DNA of 64,000 bases from Verrucomicrobiota bacterium (GTDB lineage: Bacteria > Verrucomicrobiota > Verrucomicrobiia > Opitutales > Opitutaceae). The DNA lies in the NCBI GenBank assembly GCA_023433275.1, contig JAEZDN010000021.1:139002-203001 (forward strand), given 5' to 3'. Positions within the stretch are counted from its first letter, which is position 1. Every line of letters begins with the position of its first letter. Made by a program: the position numbers and the translations under genes. The notes beneath the pieces are model-generated. The model saw only the letters and a list, made by a program, of their open reading frames with translations, did not search any database and was not told the DNA's origin. Below are positions 25,896-34,324 of this stretch, in pieces.

Positions 25896-26320
25896 GCCGC
25901 GACTGTTTCCACCTTGCCGCGCCCTTGGAAGCCAAAACACCGGCCTCCCCGAAACGGCACGCCTCGATGCCCTCCGCTTGCCTGGTGGAGTCTGTTTACA
26001 GGCGACAAGGACGCTCGCTTTCAACCGCCGCGCTGATGCCTGTAATCAGGCTCCTGCGAAGCCAGCGTTGCCGCCACGAAACTACCGCGACTGCCGCGCA
26101 TGATTCACCGCCGCCAGCAATGCTCCGCTCAGGGCAACAAGGAGAAGGACGGTCACGGCGGTGGTCATGCACCGCGTAACGGCAACTTCCGGCCCCCACT
26201 TTAGGCCAATTCTCCGCCCCGCGGGTCATAAATTATGCTTCCCCTGCCCGCCCCCGACCCGTTTCCTGACCGACTCCCTCGCGTCATCCGTCCTCCGCCC
26301 AACGTCATCCGTCTTCCGCC
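25896..26320. other. 425-base divergent intergenic region
   Basis: It separates divergent rlmI-like and prfC genes and should contain both promoters. The only coding candidate is the 28-residue hydrophobic frame at 26082-26168. No repeat or riboswitch fold recognised. Confidence 0.4.
26082..26168 (-). CDS. Possible single-helix membrane microprotein
   Basis: 28-codon frame with ATG start. The product is MTTAVTVLLLVALSG followed by ALLAAVNHARQSR: one hydrophobic helix with a basic tail, a form typical of bacterial membrane microproteins. There is no recognisable ribosome-binding site. Short hydrophobic frames also arise by chance in high-GC DNA, so this is only a candidate. Confidence 0.22.
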   Translation of the reverse strand: MTTAVTVLLLVALSGALLAAVNHARQSR

Positions 26321-27973
26321 ATGAGCCCCGCCCAGGAAATCGCCCGCCGTCGCACCTTCGCGATCATCTCGCACCCCGACGCGGGAAAGACGACGCTGAC
26401 CGAAAAATTCCTGCTCTACGGCAACGCCCTGCACCTCGCCGGCTCCGTCACCGCCCGCAAGAACCAGCGCGCCACCGCCTCCGACTGGATGGAACTCGAG
26501 AAACAACGCGGCATCTCGATCAGCTCAACCGTCCTTCAATTCGATTTCGCCGGCTGCGCCGTCAACCTGCTCGACACCCCCGGTCACAAGGACTTCTCCG
26601 AGGACACCTACCGCGTCCTCACCGCCGTCGACGCCGCGCTCATGGTCATCGACGCCGCCAAGGGCGTGGAAACCCAGACCCGCAAACTTTTCGAAGTCTG
26701 CCGCCGCCGCGGCGTCCCGATCTTCACGTTCATGAACAAGTGCGATCGCCCGACGCGCAACGCACTCGACCTGCTCGACGAACTCGAAAGCGTCCTCGGC
26801 TTGCAGTCCTCGCCGGTCATCTGGCCGCTTGGCAACGGCCCGACGTTCAAGGGCGTCATCGACCGCCGGACCAAGGAGGTCCATCTCTTCGAACGCGTGC
26901 CCGGCGGAAAATTCCAGGCCCCCGTCAACGTAACGTCGCTCGAAGACGAAGCCGTGCGCGGCAAGCTCGATGACTACACCTACAACGAGGTGAAGGAGCA
27001 GCTCGAGATGCTCGACGGCGCCGGCCATCCGTTCGACCTCGAGGCCATCCGCCGCGGCCAGCAAACGCCCGTCTATTTCGGCTCGGCCGTGAACAATTTC
27101 GGCATCGAGCTCCTGCTGAACGGATTTCTCAAGGACTCCGTCCCTCCGGCCCCGCGCAAGTCGGTCAGCGTCGCCGTCCCTGGCCTGGCCCAGCCCACCG
27201 TCGCCCGCGAGATCCCGGTCGAGGACCCGAAGTTCTCCGCCTTCGTGTTCAAGATCCAGGCCAACATGGACCCCAAGCACCGCGATCGCATCGCCTTCTG
27301 CCGCGTATGCTCGGGCAAGTTCGAACGCGACATGGTCGTCACCCACCAGCGCACCGGCAAACAGGTGCGCCTCTCCTCCTCCCACAAGCTCTTCGGCCAG
27401 GAACGCGAAACCGTCGACACCGCCTGGCCGGGCGACGTCATCGGCCTCGTCGGGCATGACGCCTTCGGCATCGGTGACACGCTCACGACCGACCGCACCA
27501 TTGTCTTCGACGAGATTCCGCGCTTCCCCTCCGAAGTCTTCACCTACATCTCGAATCCCAACACCGGCGACGCCAAAAAGTACCGCGCCGGCCTCGAGCA
27601 ACTCCTGCAGGAAGGCGTCGTCCAGTCCTTCAACGCCAAGAACGCCCCGCCGGGCGCCACGCTCCTCGCCGCCGTCGGCCCGCTGCAATTCGAAGTCGTG
27701 CAATGGCGCCTCCAGTCCGAATACGGCGCGGAATCCCGCCTCACGCCCACGCCCTGGACGCTGCTGCGCTGGCTCGTCGTCCCCGAGTCCATGCAAACAC
27801 CCAACAAGGCCTTCGATTTCACCCGCCTGATCGTCGCCACGGGCGTCAGCTTCGGCACCGACAAGTTCGACCACCCGATTGCCCTCTTCCCGAACGACTG
27901 GACGATGCGCTACTTCGCGGAAAAGAACCCTGAGTTCAAACTGCTCGAACTCCCGCCCGAGCAATCCTCCTGA
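26321..27973 (+). CDS. prfC: Peptide chain release factor 3
   Basis: 550 residues (E. coli 529). Translational GTPase: G1 SHPDAGKTTLTE, switch region GSVTARKN...RGISISSTVLQF, G3 DTPGHKDFSEDTYR, G4 NKCDR. The DWMELEKQRGISI string is characteristic of RF3 and separates it from EF-G. It recycles RF1/RF2 after peptide release. Domain III C-terminus QFEVVQWRLQSEYG is intact. Confidence 0.95.
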   Translation: MSPAQEIARRRTFAIISHPDAGKTTLTEKFLLYGNALHLAGSVTARKNQRATASDWMELEKQRGISISSTVLQFDFAGCAVNLLDTPGHKDFSEDTYRVLTAVDAALMVIDAAKGVETQTRKLFEVCRRRGVPIFTFMNKCDRPTRNALDLLDELESVLGLQSSPVIWPLGNGPTFKGVIDRRTKEVHLFERVPGGKFQAPVNVTSLEDEAVRGKLDDYTYNEVKEQLEMLDGAGHPFDLEAIRRGQQTPVYFGSAVNNFGIELLLNGFLKDSVPPAPRKSVSVAVPGLAQPTVAREIPVEDPKFSAFVFKIQANMDPKHRDRIAFCRVCSGKFERDMVVTHQRTGKQVRLSSSHKLFGQERETVDTAWPGDVIGLVGHDAFGIGDTLTTDRTIVFDEIPRFPSEVFTYISNPNTGDAKKYRAGLEQLLQEGVVQSFNAKNAPPGATLLAAVGPLQFEVVQWRLQSEYGAESRLTPTPWTLLRWLVVPESMQTPNKAFDFTRLIVATGVSFGTDKFDHPIALFPNDWTMRYFAEKNPEFKLLELPPEQSS

Positions 27974-28331
27974 TTCCTTTCCAGAGGGCCGGATCGCTGT
28001 TCACCCCTTGAATGCAGCGCTGATCGAGGCAGGGCCGCGTCTTCCCCGCCACGAGGACTTTATTTTTGCGCGCTCACACCGGACCAGCGCGCCCCGCGCG
28101 TCGGACCTGAACGGAATTCGCGTTGGGAATCCAAGACATTCCCTCATCTCATCCTGAACGAATCGAAGGATCCGAGGAGAGAGACGACTGACCGCAAGCC
28201 CCGGGCGTCCTTCCCCGTCGCAAGCCCGGCTGCTGCCAAGCATGGCGCGCTATCGCCCACATCGTGGCCGCCCTGAACCACCTGCCCAATTTTGCATCGC
28301 CTGCCCTTGCCCCCATTGCCACCCTCTGGGC
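27974..28331. other. 358-base non-coding region with a TCATCCTGA repeat
   Basis: Contains one copy of the TCATCCTGA...GAAGGATCC repeat (28149-28173). No gene supported. A frame reading into the downstream ogt gene lacks family similarity before 28332. Confidence 0.5.
28149..28173 (+). repeat. TCATCCTGA...GAAGGATCC repeat, copy 1
   Basis: 25 bases with inverted ATCCT/AGGAT arms. Other copies lie at 28973-28997, 29040-29064 and 35751-35775. This dispersed intergenic element type is widespread in environmental bacterial genomes. Confidence 0.8.
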
Positions 28332-28856
28332 ATGCCCCACACGCTCTTCCCCACGGCCTTTGGCACCTGTGGCGTCGCGTGGAACGACTCTGGCCTGACC
28401 GGTTTCCAACTGCCCGAGGAAACCGAAGCCCTGACCGAACAGAAGCTCGGCGCCAAGAGCCGCAGCCAACCTGCGTCCGAGGCCATTCCCGACTGGGTTC
28501 AGAATCTCATTCGACGCGTGCAGCTTCACTTCGAGGGGAAGCTGCAGGATTTCGCCGACGCGAAACTCGACTGGAATCGCGTGACCGATTTTCAGCAGGC
28601 GGTCTACCTGCACGCCTGGGCCATCAAACCCGGCTACAAGAAAAGCTACGGCGAAATCGCCAAGCTCATGGCCCTCGGCAACGAAGCCGCCCGCGCCGTC
28701 GGCACCGCCCTCGCCACCAATCCATGGCCCCTCATCGTTCCCTGCCATCGCGTCGTCTCCGTCGGCGACAAGATGACCGGCTTCTCCGCCCCCGGCGGTG
28801 TTCGCACCAAAACCCGCCTTCTGGCCCTCGAAGGCGCCGAACTCCTGTCGGAATAG
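28332..28856 (+). CDS. ogt: Methylated-DNA-protein cysteine methyltransferase
   Basis: 174 residues from MPHTLFPT. The C-terminal half carries the active-site PCHRVVS with the accepting Cys, the helix-turn-helix recognition region YGEIAKLMALGNEAARAVGTALATNPW, and the final GFSAPGGVRTKTRLLALEGA. This matches Ogt/AGT proteins that remove O6-alkyl from guanine. The N-terminal domain is variable. The neighbouring glycosylase gene (29261-29893) suggests an alkylation-repair pair, though they are 404 bases apart. Confidence 0.9.
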   Translation: MPHTLFPTAFGTCGVAWNDSGLTGFQLPEETEALTEQKLGAKSRSQPASEAIPDWVQNLIRRVQLHFEGKLQDFADAKLDWNRVTDFQQAVYLHAWAIKPGYKKSYGEIAKLMALGNEAARAVGTALATNPWPLIVPCHRVVSVGDKMTGFSAPGGVRTKTRLLALEGAELLSE

Positions 28857-28874
28857 CCTCCTTCCTCTACGGGG

Positions 28875-28892
28875 GCCAGCAAGCTTGCTGGC
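28875..28892 (+). repeat. 18-bp perfect palindrome, CTTGC family
   Basis: GCCAGCAAGCTTGCTGGC, preceded by TACGGGG. It belongs to the GTAGGG/CTTGC palindrome family seen at gene ends in the window. It lies 19 bases past the ogt stop and could also fold as a hairpin terminator. Confidence 0.7.
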
Positions 28893-28972
28893 GATTCTGG
28901 GCGATTCGCACTGAACGAATGTTGAGCCTGTGAGCCGCCTCCCTATTAGAAATACCTTAACCTCCCCCACCG

Positions 28973-28997
28973 TCATCCCGGACGCAGTGAAGGATCC
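28973..28997 (+). repeat. TCATCC...GAAGGATCC repeat, copy 2
   Basis: Reads TCATCCCGGACGCAGTGAAG then GATCC. It has one change in the left arm relative to copy 3. Confidence 0.75.
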
Positions 28998-29039
28998 ACG
29001 AGTCGCGGAGATAAACTCTGGAGAGTAAACCCGCCACCG

Positions 29040-29064
29040 TCATCCTGAGCAGAGCGAAGGATCC
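29040..29064 (+). repeat. TCATCCTGAGC...GAAGGATCC repeat, copy 3
   Basis: Reads TCATCCTGAGCAGAGCGAAG then GATCC, the best match to the common form. Same orientation as copy 2. Confidence 0.8.
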
Positions 29065-29260
29065 AAGGGGAAGGACGGGCGGGCGCTTACTAGGCAACCG
29101 CTCAGCGCTTGATCCTATTTCTCAGGATAACGGTGGGAAATGTTTCAATTTCCCGATGATTGAGGAGTGCTTCAGCGGTTTCAGGTCGCAGACCCTGAGC
29201 CTTCGGATGAATTTCAGACCAGGCCTGAATCCGCTGGCCCCCTCCTCCAAAGCCGAATCC

Positions 29261-29893
29261 ATGAAGTCCTCCTTCGCGTTCGACCCCACCGCCGCCCTCG
29301 CCCATCTCCGCAGCGCCGACCCCGTCATGGACGCGCTGATCACCCGGGTCGGCCCCTTCGCCCTGGAACGGCATCCCACCCGCAATCTCTTTCCGGCCCT
29401 CCTCCGCTCGATCGTCTACCAACAACTCCATGGCCGCGCCGCGGAAACGATTCATCGCCGCGTGCTGGCTGAACTCGCCAAACACGGCGGCGCCACCCCC
29501 GAATCCCTCGGCGCCGCCACCGACACCGAACTCCGCACCGCCGGCCTGTCCCGCGCGAAGCTTCTCGCCGTCCGGGATCTCGCCGCCCGCTGCGTCGACG
29601 GCACCGTTCCGTCCCTGGCCGCCGCCCGGAAATTGCCCGACGACGAACTCATCACGCGCCTCACCGCCGTGCGCGGCATCGGACCGTGGACCGTTCACAT
29701 GCTGCTGATCTTCCACCTTGGTCGCCCCGACGTGATGCCCACCGGCGACTTCGCCATCCGGCTCGCCTTCCAACAACTCTACCGCAAGCGCACCAGCCCT
29801 TCCCCCGAGGTCATTCTCCGCCACGCGCGCCGCTGGCAACCCTACCGCTCCGTCGCCAGCTGGTACCTCTGGCGCCACCTCGACGCGCCATAA
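29261..29893 (+). CDS. AlkA-like DNA-3-methyladenine glycosylase
   Basis: 210 residues. HhH-GPD superfamily: helix-hairpin-helix LTAVRGIGPWTVHMLLIFHL followed by GRPDVMPTGDFAIR with the catalytic Asp. N-terminal RSIVYQQLHGRAAETIHRR is typical of bacterial AlkA/MAG2 proteins. It lacks the N-terminal AlkA_N domain, so it resembles the short AlkA type. It excises alkylated purines. The start MKSSFAFDP was chosen because upstream sequence is not conserved. Confidence 0.9.
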   Translation: MKSSFAFDPTAALAHLRSADPVMDALITRVGPFALERHPTRNLFPALLRSIVYQQLHGRAAETIHRRVLAELAKHGGATPESLGAATDTELRTAGLSRAKLLAVRDLAARCVDGTVPSLAAARKLPDDELITRLTAVRGIGPWTVHMLLIFHLGRPDVMPTGDFAIRLAFQQLYRKRTSPSPEVILRHARRWQPYRSVASWYLWRHLDAP

Positions 29894-30332
29894 TTCCCCG
29901 CCCCCGACCATACCCCGCGGAGGTCCGAGCTCCCGCGGGGCCTTCGCTTCGATTCTGTCGTGTGGAGTCTCCTACCCTCGCCTGATCGATGCAGGGTCGT
30001 TGCTAGCGGCGACCTCGCATGCAAGGTCGGCGCAAGCACCGGGCCTACCATGAAGAAAAAGGGGAGATCAAATACGCTCGGTCCTCTCCGTCTCCCGCCG
30101 CGCCATCGCCCTCTTCTTCGGCGGTAGGGGTCGAGCTCGCTCGGTCTCCGCCGTGTCCGCCATCCATCGCCCAAGCACCGAGCCACCTCGGCCCCTACCT
30201 CCACGCCCCCGCCTCCGCCCCCACCCTCTGCCCGTCAGTGAGTCCCTCCCTCAGCGCCTCCGCCCCGTCCACCCGTTCTGCAGTTGTGTCATAAGTGACC
30301 CCGCTTAGCTTGAGGCGAAACAACCCCTCCAC
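29894..30332. other. 439-base non-coding region with degenerate CTTGC-family palindromes
   Basis: Holds an imperfect GGTCGTTGCTAGCGGCGACC at 29995-30014, a half-copy AAGGTCGGCGCAAGCACC near 30024-30041 and another copy GGGGTCGAGCTCGCTCGGTC near 30126-30145. No gene supported; presumably includes the tdh promoter. Confidence 0.5.
29995..30041 (+). repeat. Degenerate GGTCG-type palindrome
   Basis: GGTCGTTGCTAGCGGCGACC followed 9 bases later by AAGGTCGGCGCAAGCACC. Compare the perfect copies at 34776-34795 and 50711-50730. Confidence 0.6.
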
Positions 30333-31373
30333 ATGCCCTCCATCATGCGCGCCATCGTGAAGCCCGCCCCGGGCCCCGGTCTGGTCATGACCGATGTCCC
30401 CGTGCCCCGCCCGGGCCTCAACGATGTGCTGATCAAGATCCGGAAAACCTCCATCTGTGGCACCGACGTCCACATCAACAAGTGGGATGCCTGGGCCGCC
30501 CGCACCATCAAGCCGCCGCTGGTGATCGGCCACGAATACGTCGGCAGCGTCGAGGACGTTGGCGATGGCGTCACCGGTTTTTCCAAGGGCCAGCTCGTCA
30601 CCGGCGAGGGACACATCGTCTGCGGCCACTGCCGCAACTGCCTCGCGGGCCGCCGCCACCTCTGCCCCAACACCATCGGCGTGGGCGTGAACCGCGACGG
30701 CGCCTTCGCCGAGTACGTTTCCATCCCCGCCACGAATGTCTGGAAAATCCCCGCCGGCCTGAACACCGACGTGGTCTCCTGCTTCGACCCGCTCGGCAAC
30801 GCCGTCCACACCACTCTCTCCTTCGACATGGTCGGGGAGGACGTCCTCATCACCGGCGCCGGCCCCATCGGTTGCATGGCCATCGCCGTGGCCCAGCACG
30901 CCGGCGCCCGCCACATTGTGATTACCGACATCAACGACAGCCGTCTCGAACTTGCCAAGAAACTCGGCCCGATCCGCGCCGTGAACGTGGCTCGCGAGAA
31001 CCTTTCCGAGGTCTGGCACAACGAACTCGGGATGACCGAGGGCTTCGACATCGGTCTGGAAATGTCCGGTAACCCGTCCGCGCTGAACCAGATGATCGAC
31101 AACATGGTCATGGGTGGACGCATCGCCCTGCTCGGCGTTCATCCCGGCGAAGCCACGGTCGATTGGAACAAGATCGTTTTCAAAATGCTTCACCTGAAAG
31201 GCATCTACGGCCGCGAGATGTTCGAGACCTGGTACAAGATGACCGCCCTCGTGCAGGGCGGCATGGACATCACTCCTGTCATCACCCACCGGCTGCCCGT
31301 GGCCGAATTCCAACAAGGCTTCGAACTCATGGGCTCCGGCCGCTCCGGCAAAATCATCCTGAACTGGGAATAA
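30333..31373 (+). CDS. tdh: L-threonine 3-dehydrogenase
   Basis: 346 residues (E. coli 341). Medium-chain zinc dehydrogenase: catalytic zinc ligands in SICGTDVHINKWD and GHEYVG, structural-zinc cysteines in CGHCRNCLAGRRHLC, NAD-binding GAGPIGCMAIAVAQ, and the TDH-specific GREMFETWYKM. It oxidises threonine to 2-amino-3-ketobutyrate, the substrate of Kbl encoded at 33054-34244. The two genes are normally adjacent; here a divergent satD operon separates them. Confidence 0.93.
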   Translation: MPSIMRAIVKPAPGPGLVMTDVPVPRPGLNDVLIKIRKTSICGTDVHINKWDAWAARTIKPPLVIGHEYVGSVEDVGDGVTGFSKGQLVTGEGHIVCGHCRNCLAGRRHLCPNTIGVGVNRDGAFAEYVSIPATNVWKIPAGLNTDVVSCFDPLGNAVHTTLSFDMVGEDVLITGAGPIGCMAIAVAQHAGARHIVITDINDSRLELAKKLGPIRAVNVARENLSEVWHNELGMTEGFDIGLEMSGNPSALNQMIDNMVMGGRIALLGVHPGEATVDWNKIVFKMLHLKGIYGREMFETWYKMTALVQGGMDITPVITHRLPVAEFQQGFELMGSGRSGKIILNWE

Positions 31374-31411
31374 GGGTCCCCTGAATTGTAGGAGCCTCCT
31401 CGGGGCCGGGC

Positions 31412-31486
31412 TGTGGGCGGGGTGCCCTCACCCCGCGGCTGTGTAGCGGTTGCGATGCCTCGCGGGGTGAGGGCACCCCGCCCACA
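31412..31486 (+). repeat. Double palindrome: perfect 26-bp inverted repeat
   Basis: Left arm 31412-31437 and right arm 31461-31486 are exact reverse complements with a 23-base spacer. Each arm is itself a hairpin (CGGGGTG-CCCT-CACCCCG). The left arm shares 25 identical bases with 23884-23908. It lies between convergent tdh and the membrane-protein gene and could terminate both. Confidence 0.9.
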
Positions 31487-31523
31487 TTTGGAGCGACTCA
31501 ATTCATCCAGTATCGAAATCAGG

Positions 31524-32276
31524 TCAGGCTGCCAGCAACCACCTGACCACCCCGCCGGTCAGCAGCGCCAGGCACGCCGACAACAACGTCCCGATCAGCA
31601 CATACTCCGCAAACGCCCGGTCATCCAGTGCCTTGAAGCGCGTGAACGCCTTCGCCGCCAAAACGAAACCGATCGCGCCGTACTGCCCCTGCAGCACGAA
31701 CGCATAAAGCAATATGCGCTCGAGGATGCCGATCACCCGGCCGCGATTGAACTCACCGACGTCCACCACCCCGCCACCCGCCGGCATCGAACGCGGTTTC
31801 AAATCCAGCGAGTCAAACACCGCCCGGATCACGAGATTCGCTTCATTGGCGGAAATCAACAGGCCGAAAAGCACGAGTTGAAACCCGACGCTCCCTCCCA
31901 GCGCCAGGCCCGAGGCCAGCGTGGTCCACGACTCCAACGCCGCCAGCCAGGCGCTCAGGTGCGGCCGAAATCCCAAGCCCAGCCGCGGCGAGAACACCAC
32001 GCTCCACACCGTCAGCCCAACCAACCCGAGCACAAGGCGGGCAAAATCCCGGCGACCACCCCGCCGCTCCAGGCCAAAACCAATTCCATTCAACCCCACC
32101 ACGGCTACCGCCGCGACCACCCACGTCGCACTGAAGGGATAAAGGACACCCAATGCTCCCAGTTCGATCACGGACTTGAGCAACCACATCCTCCCCTCGA
32201 CCGCATGGTCGCGAAACAGGATGACCAGCCGCGTCGCCAGCCAGAGATTCGCGAAGACCAGAAAGACGGTGCTCAT
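31524..32276 (-). CDS. Multipass membrane protein paired with SatD
   Basis: 250 residues with about seven membrane helices. The C-terminal part (ILERILLYAFVLQGQYGAIG, then FVLAAKAFTRFKALDDRAFA, then EYVLIGTLLS) resembles the tail of membrane proteins often found beside satD and annotated DUF3307. The N-terminal part is divergent. The start overlaps the satD stop by 4 bases (ATGA), implying translational coupling. In Streptococcus satD belongs to an acid-tolerance locus, but its biochemical role is unknown. Confidence 0.72.
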   Translation of the reverse strand: MSTVFLVFANLWLATRLVILFRDHAVEGRMWLLKSVIELGALGVLYPFSATWVVAAVAVVGLNGIGFGLERRGGRRDFARLVLGLVGLTVWSVVFSPRLGLGFRPHLSAWLAALESWTTLASGLALGGSVGFQLVLFGLLISANEANLVIRAVFDSLDLKPRSMPAGGGVVDVGEFNRGRVIGILERILLYAFVLQGQYGAIGFVLAAKAFTRFKALDDRAFAEYVLIGTLLSACLALLTGGVVRWLLAA

Positions 32277-32920
32277 TGCTTTTTCAGTTCCTGGTTCAGG
32301 AACCGCGTGATTTCATCGCACGACTCCTTGATCTCGTCCAGCGCGGCCGCGTTGATGTTTTTATACACCGCGACCCTGCTGATTTTCAGCTCCTCCTCGA
32401 GCTCAGCGACGGTTCGCCCGGTCAGCAGTCCACTCAGGATGTGCCAGCGGTTCCTCCCCCAACTGCCCGTCTTGTGACTCACCAGGTTGAGCAGATGATT
32501 AATCAGCCTCCAGGGATCGAAGACGGACTCGATCCCCGAATCATCCCCCTGGATCCTGAGGCGGAATTCGGTTTTCTTAAGCCCGATGATCCCTTCGCGC
32601 GCCCGGTGAAAAGCCGGTCCGTCCATGCCGAGCGCCTGCTTCGGGTTGATCGCCGTGCTCAGCTCACCCAAACCAACGGCAAACCGCACCTCCACCGGAT
32701 GAACCTCCCGCAGGATCGCAAACAGGTCGACAAACAGCCGGTCGGCCTGGCGGTACACCGCCTGAAATTCATCCCCCAGCGTGATGGTGTACGGGGACAC
32801 CAGGGCTGCATTGCGCTGGCTCGCTCGCTTCAGGACATCCGCCAGCTGCGATTGGAACTCCTTGCGCCCCTTCACCCTTTTGGAGTCCACCACGTCACCA
32901 ATGACGGCCAGGTATTTCAT
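32273..32920 (-). CDS. SatD family protein with C-terminal helix-turn-helix
   Basis: 215 residues. N-terminal SatD domain (MKYLAVIGDVVDSKRVKGR, ITLGDEFQAVYR, VRFAVGLGELST, GMDGPAFHRAREGI): the GDxxxSR and GDEFQ motifs look like a degenerate nucleotidyl-cyclase/GGDEF-like fold, which is inference. The C-terminal segment LLTGRTVAELEEELKISRVA then VYKNIN reads as a helix-turn-helix, so the protein may bind DNA. It is the first gene of a two-gene operon. Three palindromic operators lie directly upstream and are candidates for autoregulation. Confidence 0.85.
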   Translation of the reverse strand: MKYLAVIGDVVDSKRVKGRKEFQSQLADVLKRASQRNAALVSPYTITLGDEFQAVYRQADRLFVDLFAILREVHPVEVRFAVGLGELSTAINPKQALGMDGPAFHRAREGIIGLKKTEFRLRIQGDDSGIESVFDPWRLINHLLNLVSHKTGSWGRNRWHILSGLLTGRTVAELEEELKISRVAVYKNINAAALDEIKESCDEITRFLNQELKKQ

Positions 32921-32930
32921 GCCCTTAGTT

Positions 32931-33003
32931 GTTAACCGTTCCGGTTAACTTGTCAATTAGTTAACCGTTCCGGTTCTTTTCTGTATTTTCAACCGATTCG
33001 GTT
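32931..33003. promoter_or_regulatory. Three AACCGNTYCGGTT operators in the satD-kbl divergent promoter
   Basis: Site 1, GTTAACCGTTCCGGTTAAC (32931-32949), is a palindrome with 8-bp arms. Site 2 (32963-32975) repeats AACCGTTCCGGTT, and site 3 (32991-33003) is AACCGATTCGGTT. Centres are 29 and 28 bases apart. On the minus strand a perfect -35-like TTGACA (32951-32956) precedes site 1, which would lie between -35 and -10 of satD, a classic repressor position. The third site lies 50 bases before kbl, so kbl may share control. The binding protein is unknown; SatD itself is a candidate. Confidence 0.8.
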
Positions 33004-33053
33004 AAACAAGACCACCGCTTGCGACTCCGTCCGATTTCCCAACCCTTCCACCC

Positions 33054-34244
33054 ATGAACCCCCTTTTCACCGAGCATCTGAAGCGAACCCTCGGGGAGAT
33101 CGACGCCGCCGGACTCACCAAACGTGAGCGCATCATCACCACCCATCAGACCGCGCACATCGCCGTGGCGACTGGGCAGAGGGTCCTGAATCTCTGCGCC
33201 AACAACTACCTTGGCCTTGCCGATGACCCCGACCTGATCGCCGCCGCCCACCAGGCCCTCGACCGCTGGGGCTATGGCCTGGCCTCCGTCCGCTTCATCT
33301 GCGGCACCCAGGAAATCCACAAGGATCTCGAGGCCGCGCTCGCCCGCTTCCTCGGCACCGACGACACCATCCTCTACTCCTCCTGCTTCGACGCCAACGG
33401 CGGCCTGTTTGAAACGCTGCTCGGCGCCGAGGACGCCGTCATCTCCGACGAACTCAACCACGCCTCGATCATCGACGGCATCCGGCTCTGCAAGGCGCAG
33501 CGTTACCGCTACAAAAACAACGATCTCGCCGACCTCGAGGCGAAGCTGAGGGAAGCCGACGCCGCCCACGCCCGCTTCAAGCTCATCGCCACCGACGGCG
33601 TGTTCTCCATGGACGGCACGATCGCGAATCTCCGCGGCATCTGCGATCTCGCGGACAAATACCACGCCATCGTCATGGTCGACGATAGCCACGCCGCCGG
33701 TTTCATGGGCGCAACCGGGCGCGGCACCCATGAGCACTGCGGCGTGATGGGCCGCGTCGACATCTTCACCGGCACGCTCGGCAAGGCCTTGGGTGGCGCC
33801 AGCGGTGGCTATACCTCAGGCCGCAAGGAAATCATCGACCTGCTCCGCCAGCGCTCCCGGCCGTACCTTTTCTCCAACACCATCCCGCCCGTCGTCGCCG
33901 GTTCCACGCTCAAGTGCCTCGAGATGCTGACCGCCTCCACCGCGCTGCGCGACAAGCTCCATGACAACACCCGGTTCTATCGCGAAGGCCTCATCAAAGC
34001 CGGCCTGACCATCCGGCCCGGCACCCATCCCATCGTGCCCATCATGCTCGGCGACGCCGTGCTCGCGCAAAAAGTATCCGCCCGCCTCCTCGAGCTCGGT
34101 ATCTACGCCGTGGGCTTCTTCTTCCCCGTGGTGGCCCAAGGCCAGGCCCGCATCCGCACCCAGGTCTCGGCCGCGCACTCCCGCGAAGACCTCGCCTTTG
34201 CCATTAACACCTTCGCCCAGATCAAACAGGAGTTTGCCTTGTAG
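33054..34244 (+). CDS. kbl: 2-amino-3-ketobutyrate coenzyme A ligase (glycine C-acetyltransferase)
   Basis: 396 residues (E. coli 398). Alpha-oxoamine synthase: NLCANNYLGLADDP, GTQEIHKDLE, DELNHASIIDGIRLCKA, VDDSHAAGFMG (PLP-binding Asp and His), and the PLP-Lys in TGTLGKALGGASGGY. It cleaves 2-amino-3-ketobutyrate with CoA to glycine and acetyl-CoA, completing threonine breakdown begun by Tdh. It is divergent from satD, with operator sites in the shared upstream region. Confidence 0.95.
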   Translation: MNPLFTEHLKRTLGEIDAAGLTKRERIITTHQTAHIAVATGQRVLNLCANNYLGLADDPDLIAAAHQALDRWGYGLASVRFICGTQEIHKDLEAALARFLGTDDTILYSSCFDANGGLFETLLGAEDAVISDELNHASIIDGIRLCKAQRYRYKNNDLADLEAKLREADAAHARFKLIATDGVFSMDGTIANLRGICDLADKYHAIVMVDDSHAAGFMGATGRGTHEHCGVMGRVDIFTGTLGKALGGASGGYTSGRKEIIDLLRQRSRPYLFSNTIPPVVAGSTLKCLEMLTASTALRDKLHDNTRFYREGLIKAGLTIRPGTHPIVPIMLGDAVLAQKVSARLLELGIYAVGFFFPVVAQGQARIRTQVSAAHSREDLAFAINTFAQIKQEFAL

Positions 34245-34324
34245 GAGGCTGCTGGCAGGCGGTATTAAATTCTCGCCGCCGCAGCCATCACCCCGATTCC
34301 CCACCAGCAGCTCCACCCCCTTTA

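Larger units (their letters stand above)
28857..29260. other. 404-base non-coding region rich in repeats
   Basis: Contains the 28875 palindrome and two TCATCC repeat copies 67 bases apart. The last 160 bases before 29261 form an open frame without family similarity, taken as leader. Confidence 0.5.
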
